From JASHVB01 sp049522565 (GTDB lineage: Bacteria > Pseudomonadota > Alphaproteobacteria > Acetobacterales > Acetobacteraceae), in contig JBEKNT010000074.1 in the NCBI GenBank assembly GCA_049522565.1, positions 1 through 20,396 on the forward strand: a DNA stretch of 20,396 bases, written 5' to 3'. Below are positions 1 through 12,400 of the stretch, one piece after another. A program made the translations under genes and the position numbers. A model generated the notes under the pieces. The model saw only the letters and a program-made list of their open reading frames with translations, had not been told where the DNA came from and searched no databases. Position 1 is the stretch's first letter. Each line of letters begins with the position of its first letter.

Positions 1-447
1 CAGCGCGGTGTCGATGTCCGCCTCGCCCAGCGCGCCGTCCACCGTGATCGTGCCGGCGTTGGACACCGACGCGGTGCCGGTCCCGGTCGCGGTCAGCCGC
101 TGGCCGTTCGGGGCGATGGCGATGCTCGCACCGGCGGTGTTGAGGACAGCAGCAACGCCGCCGGTCCCGCTGTTCAGCACCAGCGAGCCGCCGGTCCACG
201 CCATGGCGGAGTCGTTCTCCAGCGTGTTCGCCGTCAGCGTGCCGCCCGACATCACGAAATCGCCGGCCAGGTTGCGCACGCTGTGCACCGTGTCGCTGCC
301 AGTGTCGTGCAGCACCTGAGGACGATCGGCGAAGTCGATCGTGGCGTCGTTGGTGATGCCCGGCACGATGCCCTCGACCCATTTCGTCGGGTTATCGAAG
401 TTGCCCGGGGCGTCGGTGAGCCACGCGTCGCCCGGCCCGCCCGCAAC
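1..447 (-). other. Start of a second W-motif solenoid module
   Basis: After the last Ig-like unit the protein reads DAWLTDAPGNFDNPTKWVEG (W4851 and W4865), then IVPGITNDATIDFAD. The two tryptophans are 14 residues apart, exactly as at W730/W744, and strands such as GGTLTANTLEND follow. This is the opening of a second beta-strand-repeat module that runs off the window. Confidence 0.65.
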
Positions 448-3400
448 AACCGTGCCGGTGATCGTCAGCGTTTCCGGCGATAGCGCGCCGGAATACCCGC
501 TGCTGTTCGTACCGGTCGCGGTCAGCGTCAGCGTCTCGCTGAAGGTCCCGGTTTGGGTCGTTGCGAGCGAAACCGTCGGCGCGGTATCGGCCTGCCCCGC
601 ACCCAGTCCGTTGAACGCTGCCGTGCCACTGTTGAGGAAAGCGCCACTGCCGGAGATCTGGAAGCTGCCGGACATCAGGTCCGCCAGCCCCGCCGCGGCG
701 TTCAGCGCGCCGAGCGTGATCGTTGGCGCCGCCGCACCCGAAACGATCGTGCCGAGGTCGAGCGTGTAAGCGCTGCCGGATTGCGCGAACGTGCCGCCGC
801 CGGACACTTCCTCCAGTGCCGCGGTGGCGTAGTTGTCCACGGTGCCGCTGAGCAAGATCGGGCCGGCACTGACGGCGATATCCGCCAGGGCGGTGTCGTG
901 GCTCTCCAGCACCAGGCTGGCGGAGGCGCTGAACGTCCCGGCGGTGCCGGTATTCATGGTGAACTCGAGTTCCTGACCGCCGGCTCCCGCCGCAATGCCG
1001 CCTGCCGCAATCGTGCCGAGACTGACGCCGTCATAGGTGGCGACGCTGAATCCGCTACCCGTAATCGTGCCGACGCCTCCGGTCAGCACGTCGGTCAGCG
1101 CACCGGTGGCGACATTGGATATCTCGTCACCCACGGTGATCTCGTCGCCCACATGCACGACACCGAAACCGGTGGTGGCGAGCTTTGCCACGGCCGGTGC
1201 GTAAACCTTGCCCAGCAGCGTGACCTTCTGGCCGGTGAGCGCGGTGTTCGCGAGGAAGCTGGTGCCGGCACCCAACGAGGTCAGGTCCACCACATCGGTG
1301 CCGCTGTTGAACAGACCTGATGTCGAGGTGACGAGGTTCCAGGTCGCGGTGGCGCCCGCCGCGCCGGCTGCCACGGTACCGGTGCCGCCGCTGGCCACCG
1401 CGAAACCAGAAGATGGCGCTTCCAGCGCGTAGCCGAGGTTTTCCTTGAACGCGTCCGCCGTGGCGCCGTTGGAGATGGTCAGCGACTTCGCCGCCACGGT
1501 CCCGCCGACACGGACCGCACCGAAGTCGAGCGTGGTGGCCGACAGGATCGGCGTGGCGTAGCCGAACACCGCCGCGGTCATCGTCACCGTCTGCGCGACC
1601 AGCGACGTCTTGCCCAGGCCGTCAACCAGGCTGCCATCCGACGCCAGCGTCAAGGTCGCGGTGCCGGAGTGGTTGCCCTCCGTGGTGCTCGTCAGCCCAA
1701 GCGTCATGCTGCCGGACGCCGTATGCCCCGGGGCGTCCAGGTTGAGCGAACCGTTGGCGAACGCCCCGGCGCTCGCGCCGCCAAGGCTGGCGTCGAGTTC
1801 TTCCGTATAGGCATCGACCGAGCCGGTGTTGGTGACGCTCAACGCCTTGCTGATCGTATCGCCAACGTGATGCGTGCCGAGGTTGACCACCCCGACTACG
1901 CTCGCTGTCGCGTAGTTGTACAGCGTGCCGGCAACGGCGATCGTCTGTGCCGTCAGGACCGTCTTGCCCAGGCCATCGATGCCGGTGCCGTCCGAACTCA
2001 GCGTCAGCGCCGTCGTACCGGACTGCACACCGTCATGCGCGGTGGACAATCCGACCGCGACGGCGGTGCCGTTGCTGCTGCCCGCGATCAGGCCGGTGAA
2101 CGAGCCGCTCCCGGTGCCGGCGCCGGTCGTTGCGCCAATGGCAGCGTCGAGGTTCTCGGTAAAGCCGTCGGCGGTGCCGATGTTGCTGATGCTCAGCGCC
2201 TGGCTCAGCGTGTCGCCGACATGGTGGATGCCGAAATTCACTGTATTCGGCGTCGCCGCGCTCGCCGTCGCGTAGTTGTAGAGCGTGCCTGTCGCGGCGA
2301 TGGTTTGCGCGGTCAGCACCGTGGTGCCCAACCCGTCCACGCCGGTGCCGTCCGACTTCAAACTCAGCACCGCCGAACCGCCATGCACGCCATCCAGCAC
2401 GGATGACAGCCCAAGCGTCACGCTGCTGGTGTTGGTAATGCCGGCCGCCAATCCGTTGAGCGTACCGCTCGCGGTCACCGCGCCGGTGGCGTTGCCGATG
2501 CTGGCATCGAGGTTCTCGGTGAAGCCATCGACAGTGCCAATATTGGTGATGCTCAGCGCCTGGGTCAGCGCGTCGCCGACATGGCGGTTGCCGAAGCTCA
2601 CCGGAGCGACCGCATTCGCCGTGGCGTAATTGTAAATTGTGCCGGTAGCCGTGATCGTCTGTGCCGTCAGCAGTGTGCTGCCAAGTCCGTCGATGCCGGT
2701 GCCGTCCGAATGCAGCGTTAGCACCGCGTTGCCGGATTGGACGCCGTCCTTCGCAGCGGTGACGCCGATCGTCAGGCCGAGGCTGTCGGTCTTTGACGCC
2801 GCCAGGCCGGTGATCGAGCCGCTTGCCGTCGCCGCACCGGTCGCGCCGCCAAGGCTGGCGTCGAGGTTCTCGGTGAAGCCGTCGGCGGTGCCGGTGTTAG
2901 TGACGGTCAGCGCCTGGCTGATGGTGTCGCCGATATGATGGTTGCCCAGGTTCACCAATGCGGCGGTGCTCGCCGTGGCGTAGTTGTACAGCGTGCCGGT
3001 GGCGTCGATCGTCTGCGCGGTCAGGATCGTCGTGCCGAGCCCATCGACCCCGGCGCCGTCCGACTTCAGGGTCAGCGTGGCGGTGCCGGCGCGCACGCCG
3101 TCCTGGGTGGTGGACAGCCCCACCAGCAGACTGCTGCTGCTCTTCCCGGCGGCCAGTCCGGCGAACGACGTGGTCCCAGTGGCGGCGCCGGTCGTCGCGC
3201 CGAAGCTGCCGTCGAGTTTCTCGGTAAACAGGTCGGCGGCGCCGGTATTGGTGATGCTCAGCGCCTGGCTCAGCGTGTCGCCGACATGGTGCGTGCCGAA
3301 ATCCACCACGCCCGGTGTCGCCGCGCTCGCCGTCGCATAGTTGTACAGCGTTCCCGTGGCGGTGATGGTCTGCGCGGTCAGCACCGTGGTGCCGAGATTG

Positions 3401-6400
3401 TCGATGCCGGTGCCGTCCGAGATCAGCGACAGCACGGCCTTGCCGGTCTGCACGCCGTCGCCGGTATTCGGCAGGCCGAGTGTCACGCTGGTCGTATCGG
3501 CCTTGCCCGCGCCGAGCCCGGTGATCGTACCGGCAGCGGTCAGCACCCCGGTCGTGCTCGCAACGCCAACGTCGAGGTTCTCGGTGAAGCCGTCCGCCGT
3601 GCCGGTGTTGGTAATACTCAGCGCCCCGGTCAGCGTGTCGCCGACATGGTGGGTGCCGAGGCTCAGCGACTTCGATGCGACGCTGGCCGTCGCGTAGTTG
3701 AAGATCGTGCCAGTCGCGGAGATGGTTTGCGCCGTCAGCAGCGTGCTGCCCAGGCCGTCGATCCCGGTGCCATCCGAGTGCAGCGTCAGAACCACGTTGC
3801 CGGTTCGCAGGCCGTCCTTGGTCGCGTTCACCCCGATCGTCAGGCTGGTGGTGTTGGCGACTTGCGCCCCCAGCGCGGTGAACGAACCGCTGCCGGTTGC
3901 GGCACCGGTCGCGCCGCCGAGGCTGGCGTCGAGGTTCTCGGTGAAGCCGTCGTTGGTGCCGGTGTTGGTAACGCTCAGCTTCTCGCTCAGCGTGTCGCCG
4001 GTGTGGTGCTGGCCGAAGTCCACCGGCGCCGCGCTGGCCGTCGCGTAATTGTACAGCACGCCGCTAACGGCAATGGTCTGTGAGTTCAGCGCGGTGAGAC
4101 CGAATCCGTCGACCCCGGTGCCATCCGAACTTGGGGTCAGAATCACCGTGCCGCTTTGCGCGCCGTCCGAGACCGTGGACAGACCCACCAACAGGCTGGT
4201 GCTGTTGGTGATCTGCGGGGCCAGTCCGGTGATCGAGCCGCTGTCGATCGCCGCTCCGGTCGTGGCGACGAAGCCGACGTCGAGATTTTCGGTGAAGCTC
4301 CCGGCAGCAGCAGTGTTCTTGATGGTCAGAGCCTGGGTCAGCGTATCGCCGACATGGTGCGTGCCGAAATTCTTCGCGGTCGGCGTCGCCGTGCTCGCCA
4401 CGGCATGGGTGTAAAGTTGGCCGGCACTTGCCGTCGTGGTGACGATCGACGGACTGCCGGCGACGTTGGTCAGCTTGAATTGCGCGTTCGTGTAGGTGCC
4501 GGCCAGGGTCAGTGTGCCGACGGTCGTGTTGCCGTCGAGCAATGACAGCACGCCGAGTGTGCCGGTGGTCGCGTGATAGGTCACCCCGGTGAGGATGGTG
4601 CCCTCGGCGATGATGGTGTCTTTCGCCGCGAACCCGCTGAGCGTGGCGCCGATGAGTTGCGGATTGGCAAGGTCGAGCGTTTCGGTGGTGCCGAAATTGA
4701 AGAAGTCGATCGTCTGACCGGCGGAGACGCTGCCGTCCAGCACGAGGTCCGAACTTTCCAGCCCGAGCGTGCCGGTGCCGGTGACCGATCCCTCCAGCAC
4801 GACCGTGCCGCCGTTGACCAGCACCATGCCGGTGTTGACCAGATTGCTCGCCACGTCGAGCGTGCCCGGGAACGCCTGCATCAGGCCGGCGTTGGTCAGG
4901 GTGCCGGTGCCAGTGTTGACGATCAGGTCGCCACCAACGGCGTCGATCGTGCCGGTCGCCTCGTTGATCAGCGTCAACTGCCCGTTGCCGAGCATGCCGA
5001 TGCCGCTGATCAGTGCGGCATTGTCCAGCTCGGCGCCCGGCGCGGTGCCGGTGACCACCTGGCTGGTAGAGTCGGTGGTGATCCCCGATACGTCGGCCAG
5101 CAGCATCTTGGCGCTGCCGGACAGCGTGACGGTGCCGCCGATGTCCACTGTGGACACTTCGCCGTAGTAGCCGTTGCCCTGCACATCGAGCGTGCCATGC
5201 TCGGCGATCGCGCCATTGAGCGTCAGTGTCTCGGTTCCGGCCACGGTGGCCTGCGAGCTGGCAGCCAGCGTCACAGTGCCGGCGGTGCCGTCCAGCGTGC
5301 CGCCATTGGCGGTGAGCAACAGCGCAGAGCCAGCGCCCGACGTCGCGATCATGCCGCCGCGCAGCGTGCCGCCATCCAGCACGACGGTGCCGGGCACCGT
5401 GGCCTTGTTCAGCGCCTCGATCGTGCCGCTCGCGGTGCCGTCGATAACGCTCTGCACCAGCAACGTGCCGCCGGCCGCTTCGATCAAACCGTGGTTGGCA
5501 AGAGCTACGGAGCCGGTGTTGACCACCATCGTGGCGACGGTCGCTTCGATGGTCCCCTTGGTCTCGTTGATCAGCGTGAGCAATCCGTTGCCCAATTCGC
5601 CGTAGCCGATGATCGTGTTGTCGACGTTGTCGAGCGTGTCGCCCGCGGCCACGCCGGTGATCACCTGGCTGGTGGAATCCAAGGTGATCCCCGAGACGTC
5701 CGCCATCGTCACGGTGCCGCCGCCGGACAGAGTCACGCTGCCGGAGACCGATAGGGTGGCGTTCTCGCTATAGTAGCCGTTGCCGACGATGCTCGCGGTG
5801 CCGGCATTGGTGACAGCGACAGCGGCCAGAGTGCCGCCGTTTGTCGTGACGTCGATGTTGCCGGTTGCGGCATTGCTCAGCGTGCCGCCGTCCAGGCTGC
5901 CGCCGTCCAGCACCAGCGAGCCGCCGGCGGCGATCTGGACCGCGCCGGTGGCACCGATAACGCTGCCATGCAGGGTGATGGTGCCGGTCGATGCCGCCGA
6001 GATCAGCCCGGTATCGGTGACGACGCCGTCAACCACGACACTGCCGCCCGCGCCGGCTGCGATCGTGCTTTGGTTGGCGAGCGTATGCTCCAGGTCCAGC
6101 GTGCCGCTGACGGCCTGCATCTGGCCGTGGTTGGTTGCATTGCTCGTGCCGGGGTCTACGACAAAGGCGCCGCCGGTCGCGAGGATCGTGCCGCTTGCCT
6201 CGTTGATCAGCGTCAGAGCGCCGTCGCCCAGCATGCCGAAGCCGGTGATGACCGCGGAATTGTCCAGCTCGGCGCCCGGTGCGGTGCCGGTGATGACCTG
6301 GCTGGTCGAGTCCAACGTGATGCCGGAAACGTCGGCCATCGCCAGCGTGCCGCCGCCGGACAGCGTGACCGTGCCGGCAACGTCCACGGCGGCCACTTCG

Positions 6401-9400
6401 CTGTAGTAGCCGTTGCCAAATACGTCGAGTACGCCCTGCTCGGCGATCGCACCATTCAGCGTCAGCGTCTGGCCGCCCGTCAGGGTCGTGTGCGAGCCGA
6501 CAGCCAGTGTCACGCTGCCGGCGCTACCATCCAGCGTTCCGCCGTTGGCGGTGAACAACAGCGCCGAGCCTGGGTCGGTCAGGGAGGTCGCGATGATGCC
6601 GCCGCGCAGCGTGCCGCCATCCAGCTCCACGATGCCGGAGACGGTGCCGCTATTCAGCGCCTCGACCGTGCCGCCTTGCGTGCTGTCGACCACGCTCTGC
6701 ACCAACAGCACGCCGCCGACGGCCTGCACGAGGCCATGGTTGGCGAGCGCCTCCGAGCCGGTGTTGAGCACCATGGTGGCGGCGGTCGCCTCGATCGTGC
6801 CCTTGGTCTCGTTGATCAGCGTGAGCAGTCCGGCGCCGAGTTCGCCGTAGCCGAGGATCGTGTTGTTGACGTTGTCGAGCGTGTCGCCCGCGGCGACGCC
6901 GGTGATTGTCTGACTGGTGGAGTCCTGGGTGATCCCGGAGATGTCAGCCATCACCACGACGCCGCCGCCGGCCAGCGAAACAGTGCCGGATACCGCCAGG
7001 GTGGAGAACTCGCTGTAATAGCCGTTGCCGACGATGAGTGCGGTGCCGGCGTTGGTGACCGCGAGCGAGGCCAGGGTTCCGCCGGTTGGTTCTATTTCGA
7101 CGATCCCGGTCGCGGCATTGTTCAGCGTGCCGCCGTGCAGGCTGCCGCCGATCACCGCGAGCGTGCCGCCACCGGCGACCTGAACGGCGCTGGACGCGCC
7201 GGTGACGGCGCCGTTCAGCGTGACGAGTCCGCCACTGCCGGCGGTGATCAGGCCGGTATTGCCAACCGTGCCGAGGATGACCACATCGCCGCCCGTCCCA
7301 GCGATGATCGTGCCCGAATTGGTCACGGCGCTGTCGAGTTCCAGGGTTCCCGCCACGGCTTCCAGCAGGCCCTGGTTGGTCACCGCGTTGGCGCCGGTGT
7401 CGATACGCAACAGGCCGACGGTCGCCTCGATCGTGCCGGCCGGCGCATTGGCCAGCGTCATGTTGCCGGCGCCGAGCGAGCCGAATCCGACGATCGTGTC
7501 GGCGACGTTGTCGAGTGTATCGGTGGCGGCGGTGCCGGTGACGACCTGGCTGGTGGTGTCGAGAGTGATCCCGGAAACATCCGCCAGCAGCAGCCTGCCG
7601 CCGCCGGTCAGCGTCACGTTGCCGTCCAGGCGCGCCGTGGCTACTTCGCTGTAATAGCCATTCCCCAGCACACTCAGGGTGCCGTGGTCGGCGATCGTGC
7701 CTGCCACGACGAGGGTCTGGCTGCCAGCCACCGCGACCTCGGCGCCGGTAGCGATCGTCACCGCGCCCGCCGTGCCGTCCAGCGTGCCGCCGTTGGCGGT
7801 GAGTCCCAGCAGCGATGCGGGATCGCTCAGATCGGTGTTGATCGTGCCGCCGCGCAGCGTTGCGCCGTCCAGCAGCACGACGCCGGAGACGGTGCCGCCA
7901 TGATTCAGCGCCGCGATCGTACCGCCGTTGGTGTTGTCCACCACGCCATGCAGCATCAGCGTGCCGCCGACGGCTTCCATCAGGCCCTTGTTGGTGACGG
8001 TGTTGGCGCCGGTGTCCACCAGCAGCGTGCCGTTGCTTGCCTCGATCGTGCCTTTGGCTTCGTTGATCAGCGTCAGTTGCGTGGCGCCGAGTTCCCCGTA
8101 GCCGAGGATCAGGTTGTCGATGTTGTCGAGCGTGCTGGAAGCGGCAACGCCGGTGACCACCTGGCTTGTGGTGTCGGCCGTGATGCCGGAGACATCCACA
8201 AGCGATAGCGTGCCCCCGCCGGAAAGGCCCACGCTGCCGGACAACAGCAGTTCACCCGTCTGGCTGTAATAGCCACTGCCTTCGACGATCATCGTGCCGT
8301 GGTTGGCGATCGCGCCCTCGGCTGTCAGCGTGCTCGTCGGGACCACGGCCACGATGGCACTGGTGGCGATCGTCAGTGTGCCGGCGGTGCCGTCCAGCGT
8401 ACCGCCGGCGCCGGTGATCTGGATCTGCGACGTGGGGTCCGTAGGATCGGTGCGCAGCGTGCCGCCGCGCAGCGTGCCGCCATCGAGCTGCACGATGCCC
8501 GAAACACCACCGCTGTTCAGCGTGGCGACGGTGCCGCCCGAGGTGCTGTCCACCACGCCCTGCACTACCAGGGTGCCGCCGACACCTTGCAGCAGGCCGT
8601 GATTGCTGACTGTGTTGGTGCCGGTGTTGAGCACCAGCGCGCCGCCGGCGGCTTCGATGGTGCCGCTGGTCTCGTTGATCAGCTTGAGCTGGCCGGCCTG
8701 GATGGTGCCGTAGCCGCTGATCGTGTTGTCGATGTTGTCCAGATTCGCCGTCGGGCTGGCGCCGGTGATGATCTGGTCCGGGGACGATGGGCCGCTGTTC
8801 ACCGAGTACAGCGATACATCCCCGCCGCCGGACAGCGTCGTCGTGCCGGCGATTTGCAACGTCGCGACGATATTGTTGTAGCTGTCGCCGGCCAGCCCCA
8901 GCGTGCCGTGGTTGGTGAGCGAACCGGTCAGCGTCAGCGTGGTTCCCGCGCCGACCAGCGCCTGCGCGCCGGCCGCCAGCGTCACCGCGCCCGCGGTGCC
9001 GTCGAGCGTGCCGCCATTGACGCTCACGGTAAGCTGCGATGCGGTGTCGGTCAGGTCGGTGATGACCGTGCCGCCACGCAGCGTGCCGCCATCCAGCAGG
9101 ATGACGCCCGGCGCGCCGCCGACGCCGAGATCGAGCGCCTGCAACGTGCCGCCGCCGGTGCTGTCCACCACGCCTTGCAGGTCCAGCGTGCCGCCGACCG
9201 CGGCGAGCAGGCCCTTGTTGATGACGATGTTGGCGCCGGTGTTGACCACCAGCGCGCCGCCGCTGGCCTCCACGATGCCGGCGGACTCGTTGCGCAACGT
9301 CATCGCGCCGGCGCCGAGCTCGCCGTAACCGACGATCGTGTTGTCGATGTTGTCGAGCGTGTCGCTGGCGACCGGGTCGGTGATGACCTGGTAGGCCGAC

Positions 9401-12400
9401 GATGGACCGCCGCCGATCGAAGTCAGCGACACGTGGCCGCCGCCGGACAGCGTCACCGTGCCGGACACGCGCAGCGTCGCCGTCAGGTCGTTGATGCTGT
9501 CGCCGGGCAGGCCCAGCACGCCGTGATTGACGATGGAACCTTCGAGCGTGAGCGTGTCGGCGCCGCCGGTGATGACCTGTGCGCCCGAAGCCAGCGTGAC
9601 CGCTGACGCGATGCCGTTCAGCGTGGCGCTGCCGTAGGTGCGAATGGCACCACCCGCGGAGGAGGCGAGCACGCCGCCGTTCACCGTGGCGCCGTCGAGT
9701 TCGACGGCACCGCCGTTGGCGGCGATCGTGCCGGTGTTTGCCACCGTGCCGTTCAGATAGAGGTCGCCGGTCGTGGACTCCAGCAGGCCCTTGTTAACGA
9801 TCGCATGGGTGCCGGTGTTGACCACCAGCGAGGTACCGGCGGCATCGACGGTGCCGCCGGTTTCGTTGATCAGCGTGAGCAAGCTGTCGGCGTTGCCCAG
9901 CAGGCCCTCGCCGCTGATCGTATTGTCGATATTGTCCAGTGTGCTGGTGGCGGCGGTGCCGGTGACGAGCTGCGACTCCGGCGACTCGGCCGCGGAGCTG
10001 TCCTGCATGTTGAGTGTGCCGCCGCCGGTCAGGGTGACCGTGCCGGCGGTGTGCAGCGCCGCTGTCTCGCTGGCGCTGGCGTTGCCGACGAGGCTGATGA
10101 CGCCGCGGTTGGTGATGGTGCCCTGGAGCGTCAGCGTGTCGCCGCCCTGCACGCGCAGATCGGCGGTATTCAGCAGGCCGGTGGTGGGCGACGTGTTCAC
10201 GCCGGCCGCGACCGTGCCGGTGCCGATCACCGTGGCGCTGCCCACCACGTCGATGAAGCCGGTGTCGGGCGACTCGCCGGCGAGCAAGCCGTTGGTCACC
10301 GTCATGCCGTCCAGCAACACGTCGCCGTTGGTGACGGCGATCGTGCCGCCGGCGTTGCTGACATTGGAACGCAGGTCGAGCACGCCACCGGTATCGGCGC
10401 CCAGCCGGCCGAGGTTGGTGACGGCAACGGCCCCGGTCGCCACCACCAGCGTGCCGCCGGTGGCCTGCATGTCGCCGTTGTTGACGATGGTGCCGAGCGC
10501 GGTGAGCGTGTCGCCGGAGTCCACCGCGATGTCGGCGCCGGTGGCGACAGTGATGGCGTTCGCCGTGCCGTCCAGCGTCGCACTGCCGATCGCCCGAACC
10601 GAGCCGGTGCCTGACGTGACGATTGCGCCGCCGCTGAGTGTGGCGCCGTCCAACAATGCGGTGCCGCCGATCGCTAGCAATGTGCCGCCGGCATTAGCGA
10701 TGCTGCCGTGCAGGTCGAGCGTGCCGCCGGAGGTTGCCTCCAGCAGGCCGTGGTTGGTGACAATGTTGGTACCGGTGTTCAGGACCAATGTGTCGCCGGC
10801 AGTGTTCGCGTCGATCGTGCCGGCCGCTTCGTTGATCAGCGTCAGCGTATTGTCTGCAACGCCGATGCTGCCGTAGCCGAAAATCGTATTGTCGATGTTG
10901 TCCAGCGTGTCGCCGCTGACGCCGGTGATTTCCTGGGTGTAGCCGGTGCCGGCGCCCGACGTTTCCGACAGCGCCACGAGGCCGCCGCCGCTGAGGGTTA
11001 CGGTGCCGGACGCCTGCAGCACCGCAACGCCGCCGCTGCTGGCGTTACCCTGCACGGCGATCGTGGTGGCGTTGAAGGCGGCGCCATTGTCGATCGAGCC
11101 GGCGAGCGTGAGCGTGGCGCCCGCGTCCACCAGGAGATCCGCTTCGTCCTCCAAGGTGACCGGACTCGCGGTGCCATCCAGCATCGCGTGGCCGGTGGCA
11201 ATGAAATCGCTGAGGCTACCGAAGAACACGCCGCCGCCGGAGAGCGCCCCGCCGGCGATGGTCACCCCGTCAATGCCGATCGAGTCAAACGCCAGCGATA
11301 GGATCGTGCCGGCGGCATTGGCGACGTTACTCTGGAGGTCAAGCGAGCCGAGCGCCGCCTCGATGACGCCGGCATTGATCACCGGCACGCCGCCGTTGAT
11401 GACCAGCTCCCCAAACCCGGCGGCAATGGTGCCGTTGGCGGTGTTGATGATCGCGAGCTCGCCGTTGCCGAGGTTGCCGGAGCCCTGGATGTACCAGTTG
11501 TTGGTCAGCGACGATCCGGCATCGGCACCGGTCACCACGCTGTCGTCGCCGATCACCAATGTCAGCGTGCCGCCGGTGCCGCTGACCGAACCGGGCAGGC
11601 TGGTGCCGAAGGTGGCCGCGTCGGTGATCCCGTTGCCGATCACCAGCGTGCCGCCGGCCAGATCGATGCCACCGCCGCTGAGGCCGGGGTTGACCGAGCC
11701 ATCCACCACCAGCGTGTTACCGGCGCCGACCTGAAGGATACCGTCGATTCCAATGCTGTCGTCGCCGGCCGAACCGTCCAGCGTCGCGGTGCCGCTGACC
11801 GCCATCGTGCCAGTGCCGCCGCTGGTCGGCTGTAGCGCGTCCAGCAAGCCGTTGTGGATTGTTGCCCCTTGCAGCAGCACGGTCGCGCCGCCGCTGGCCA
11901 CCTGGCTCTGGCCCAAAGTTGCACTGTACGCGCCGCTGTTGATCAGTCCGGTCAGCGTCAGCGTCGAGCCGTTGTCGGCAAGGACAGCGCCGGCAATGGT
12001 CAACCCCGCGGTACCACCGTCCAGCGTCACCGCACCTTCCGCGAAGATCAGGCTCGAGTCTGCGATACTGCCGGTCTCCAGCGTACCGCCGGTGACGGTG
12101 ACGCCAGTGTCGAGTCGAACCGCGCCGTGTTTGAAGGCGGCGAGCGTGCCGCCGGTATTGTCGAGCGAATTGACGATCTCGAGGCCGCCAATATGCGGCG
12201 TGCCGGAGGCACCGGAATTACCGGTCGCCTCCATTAACCCGCTGTTGGTGTCCAGGCCTGCCAGCTCCAGCGGAGTGCTGACATTGGCATTGACCGTGCC
12301 GGCGTTCAGCAGGTTCGCGCCGATCGTGCCGCCACCGCTGATCGTATTGTCCTCATTCCACAACAGCGCATTCGGGTCACTGCTCTGGATGAAGCTGCCA

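Noticed and set aside
2935..4083. Plus-strand open frame of 382 codons over the Ig-like array
   Set aside because: Antisense mirror of the tandem repeats, with no ribosome site or recognisable domain. The same holds for the frames at 1669-2406, 4573-5754, 8299-9606 and 9773-10876.
448..4413. Regular repeats considered as a CRISPR-like array
   Set aside because: The units are ~357 bp, lie in frame and encode protein. There are no short identical repeats with unique spacers.
5968..8208. Plus-strand open frame of 746 codons
   Set aside because: It is the exact antisense register of the giant gene. Its composition (Arg, Gly, Gln, His, Asp, Val) is what results from reading GC-rich Thr/Gly/Ala codons backwards, and it mirrors the repeats.
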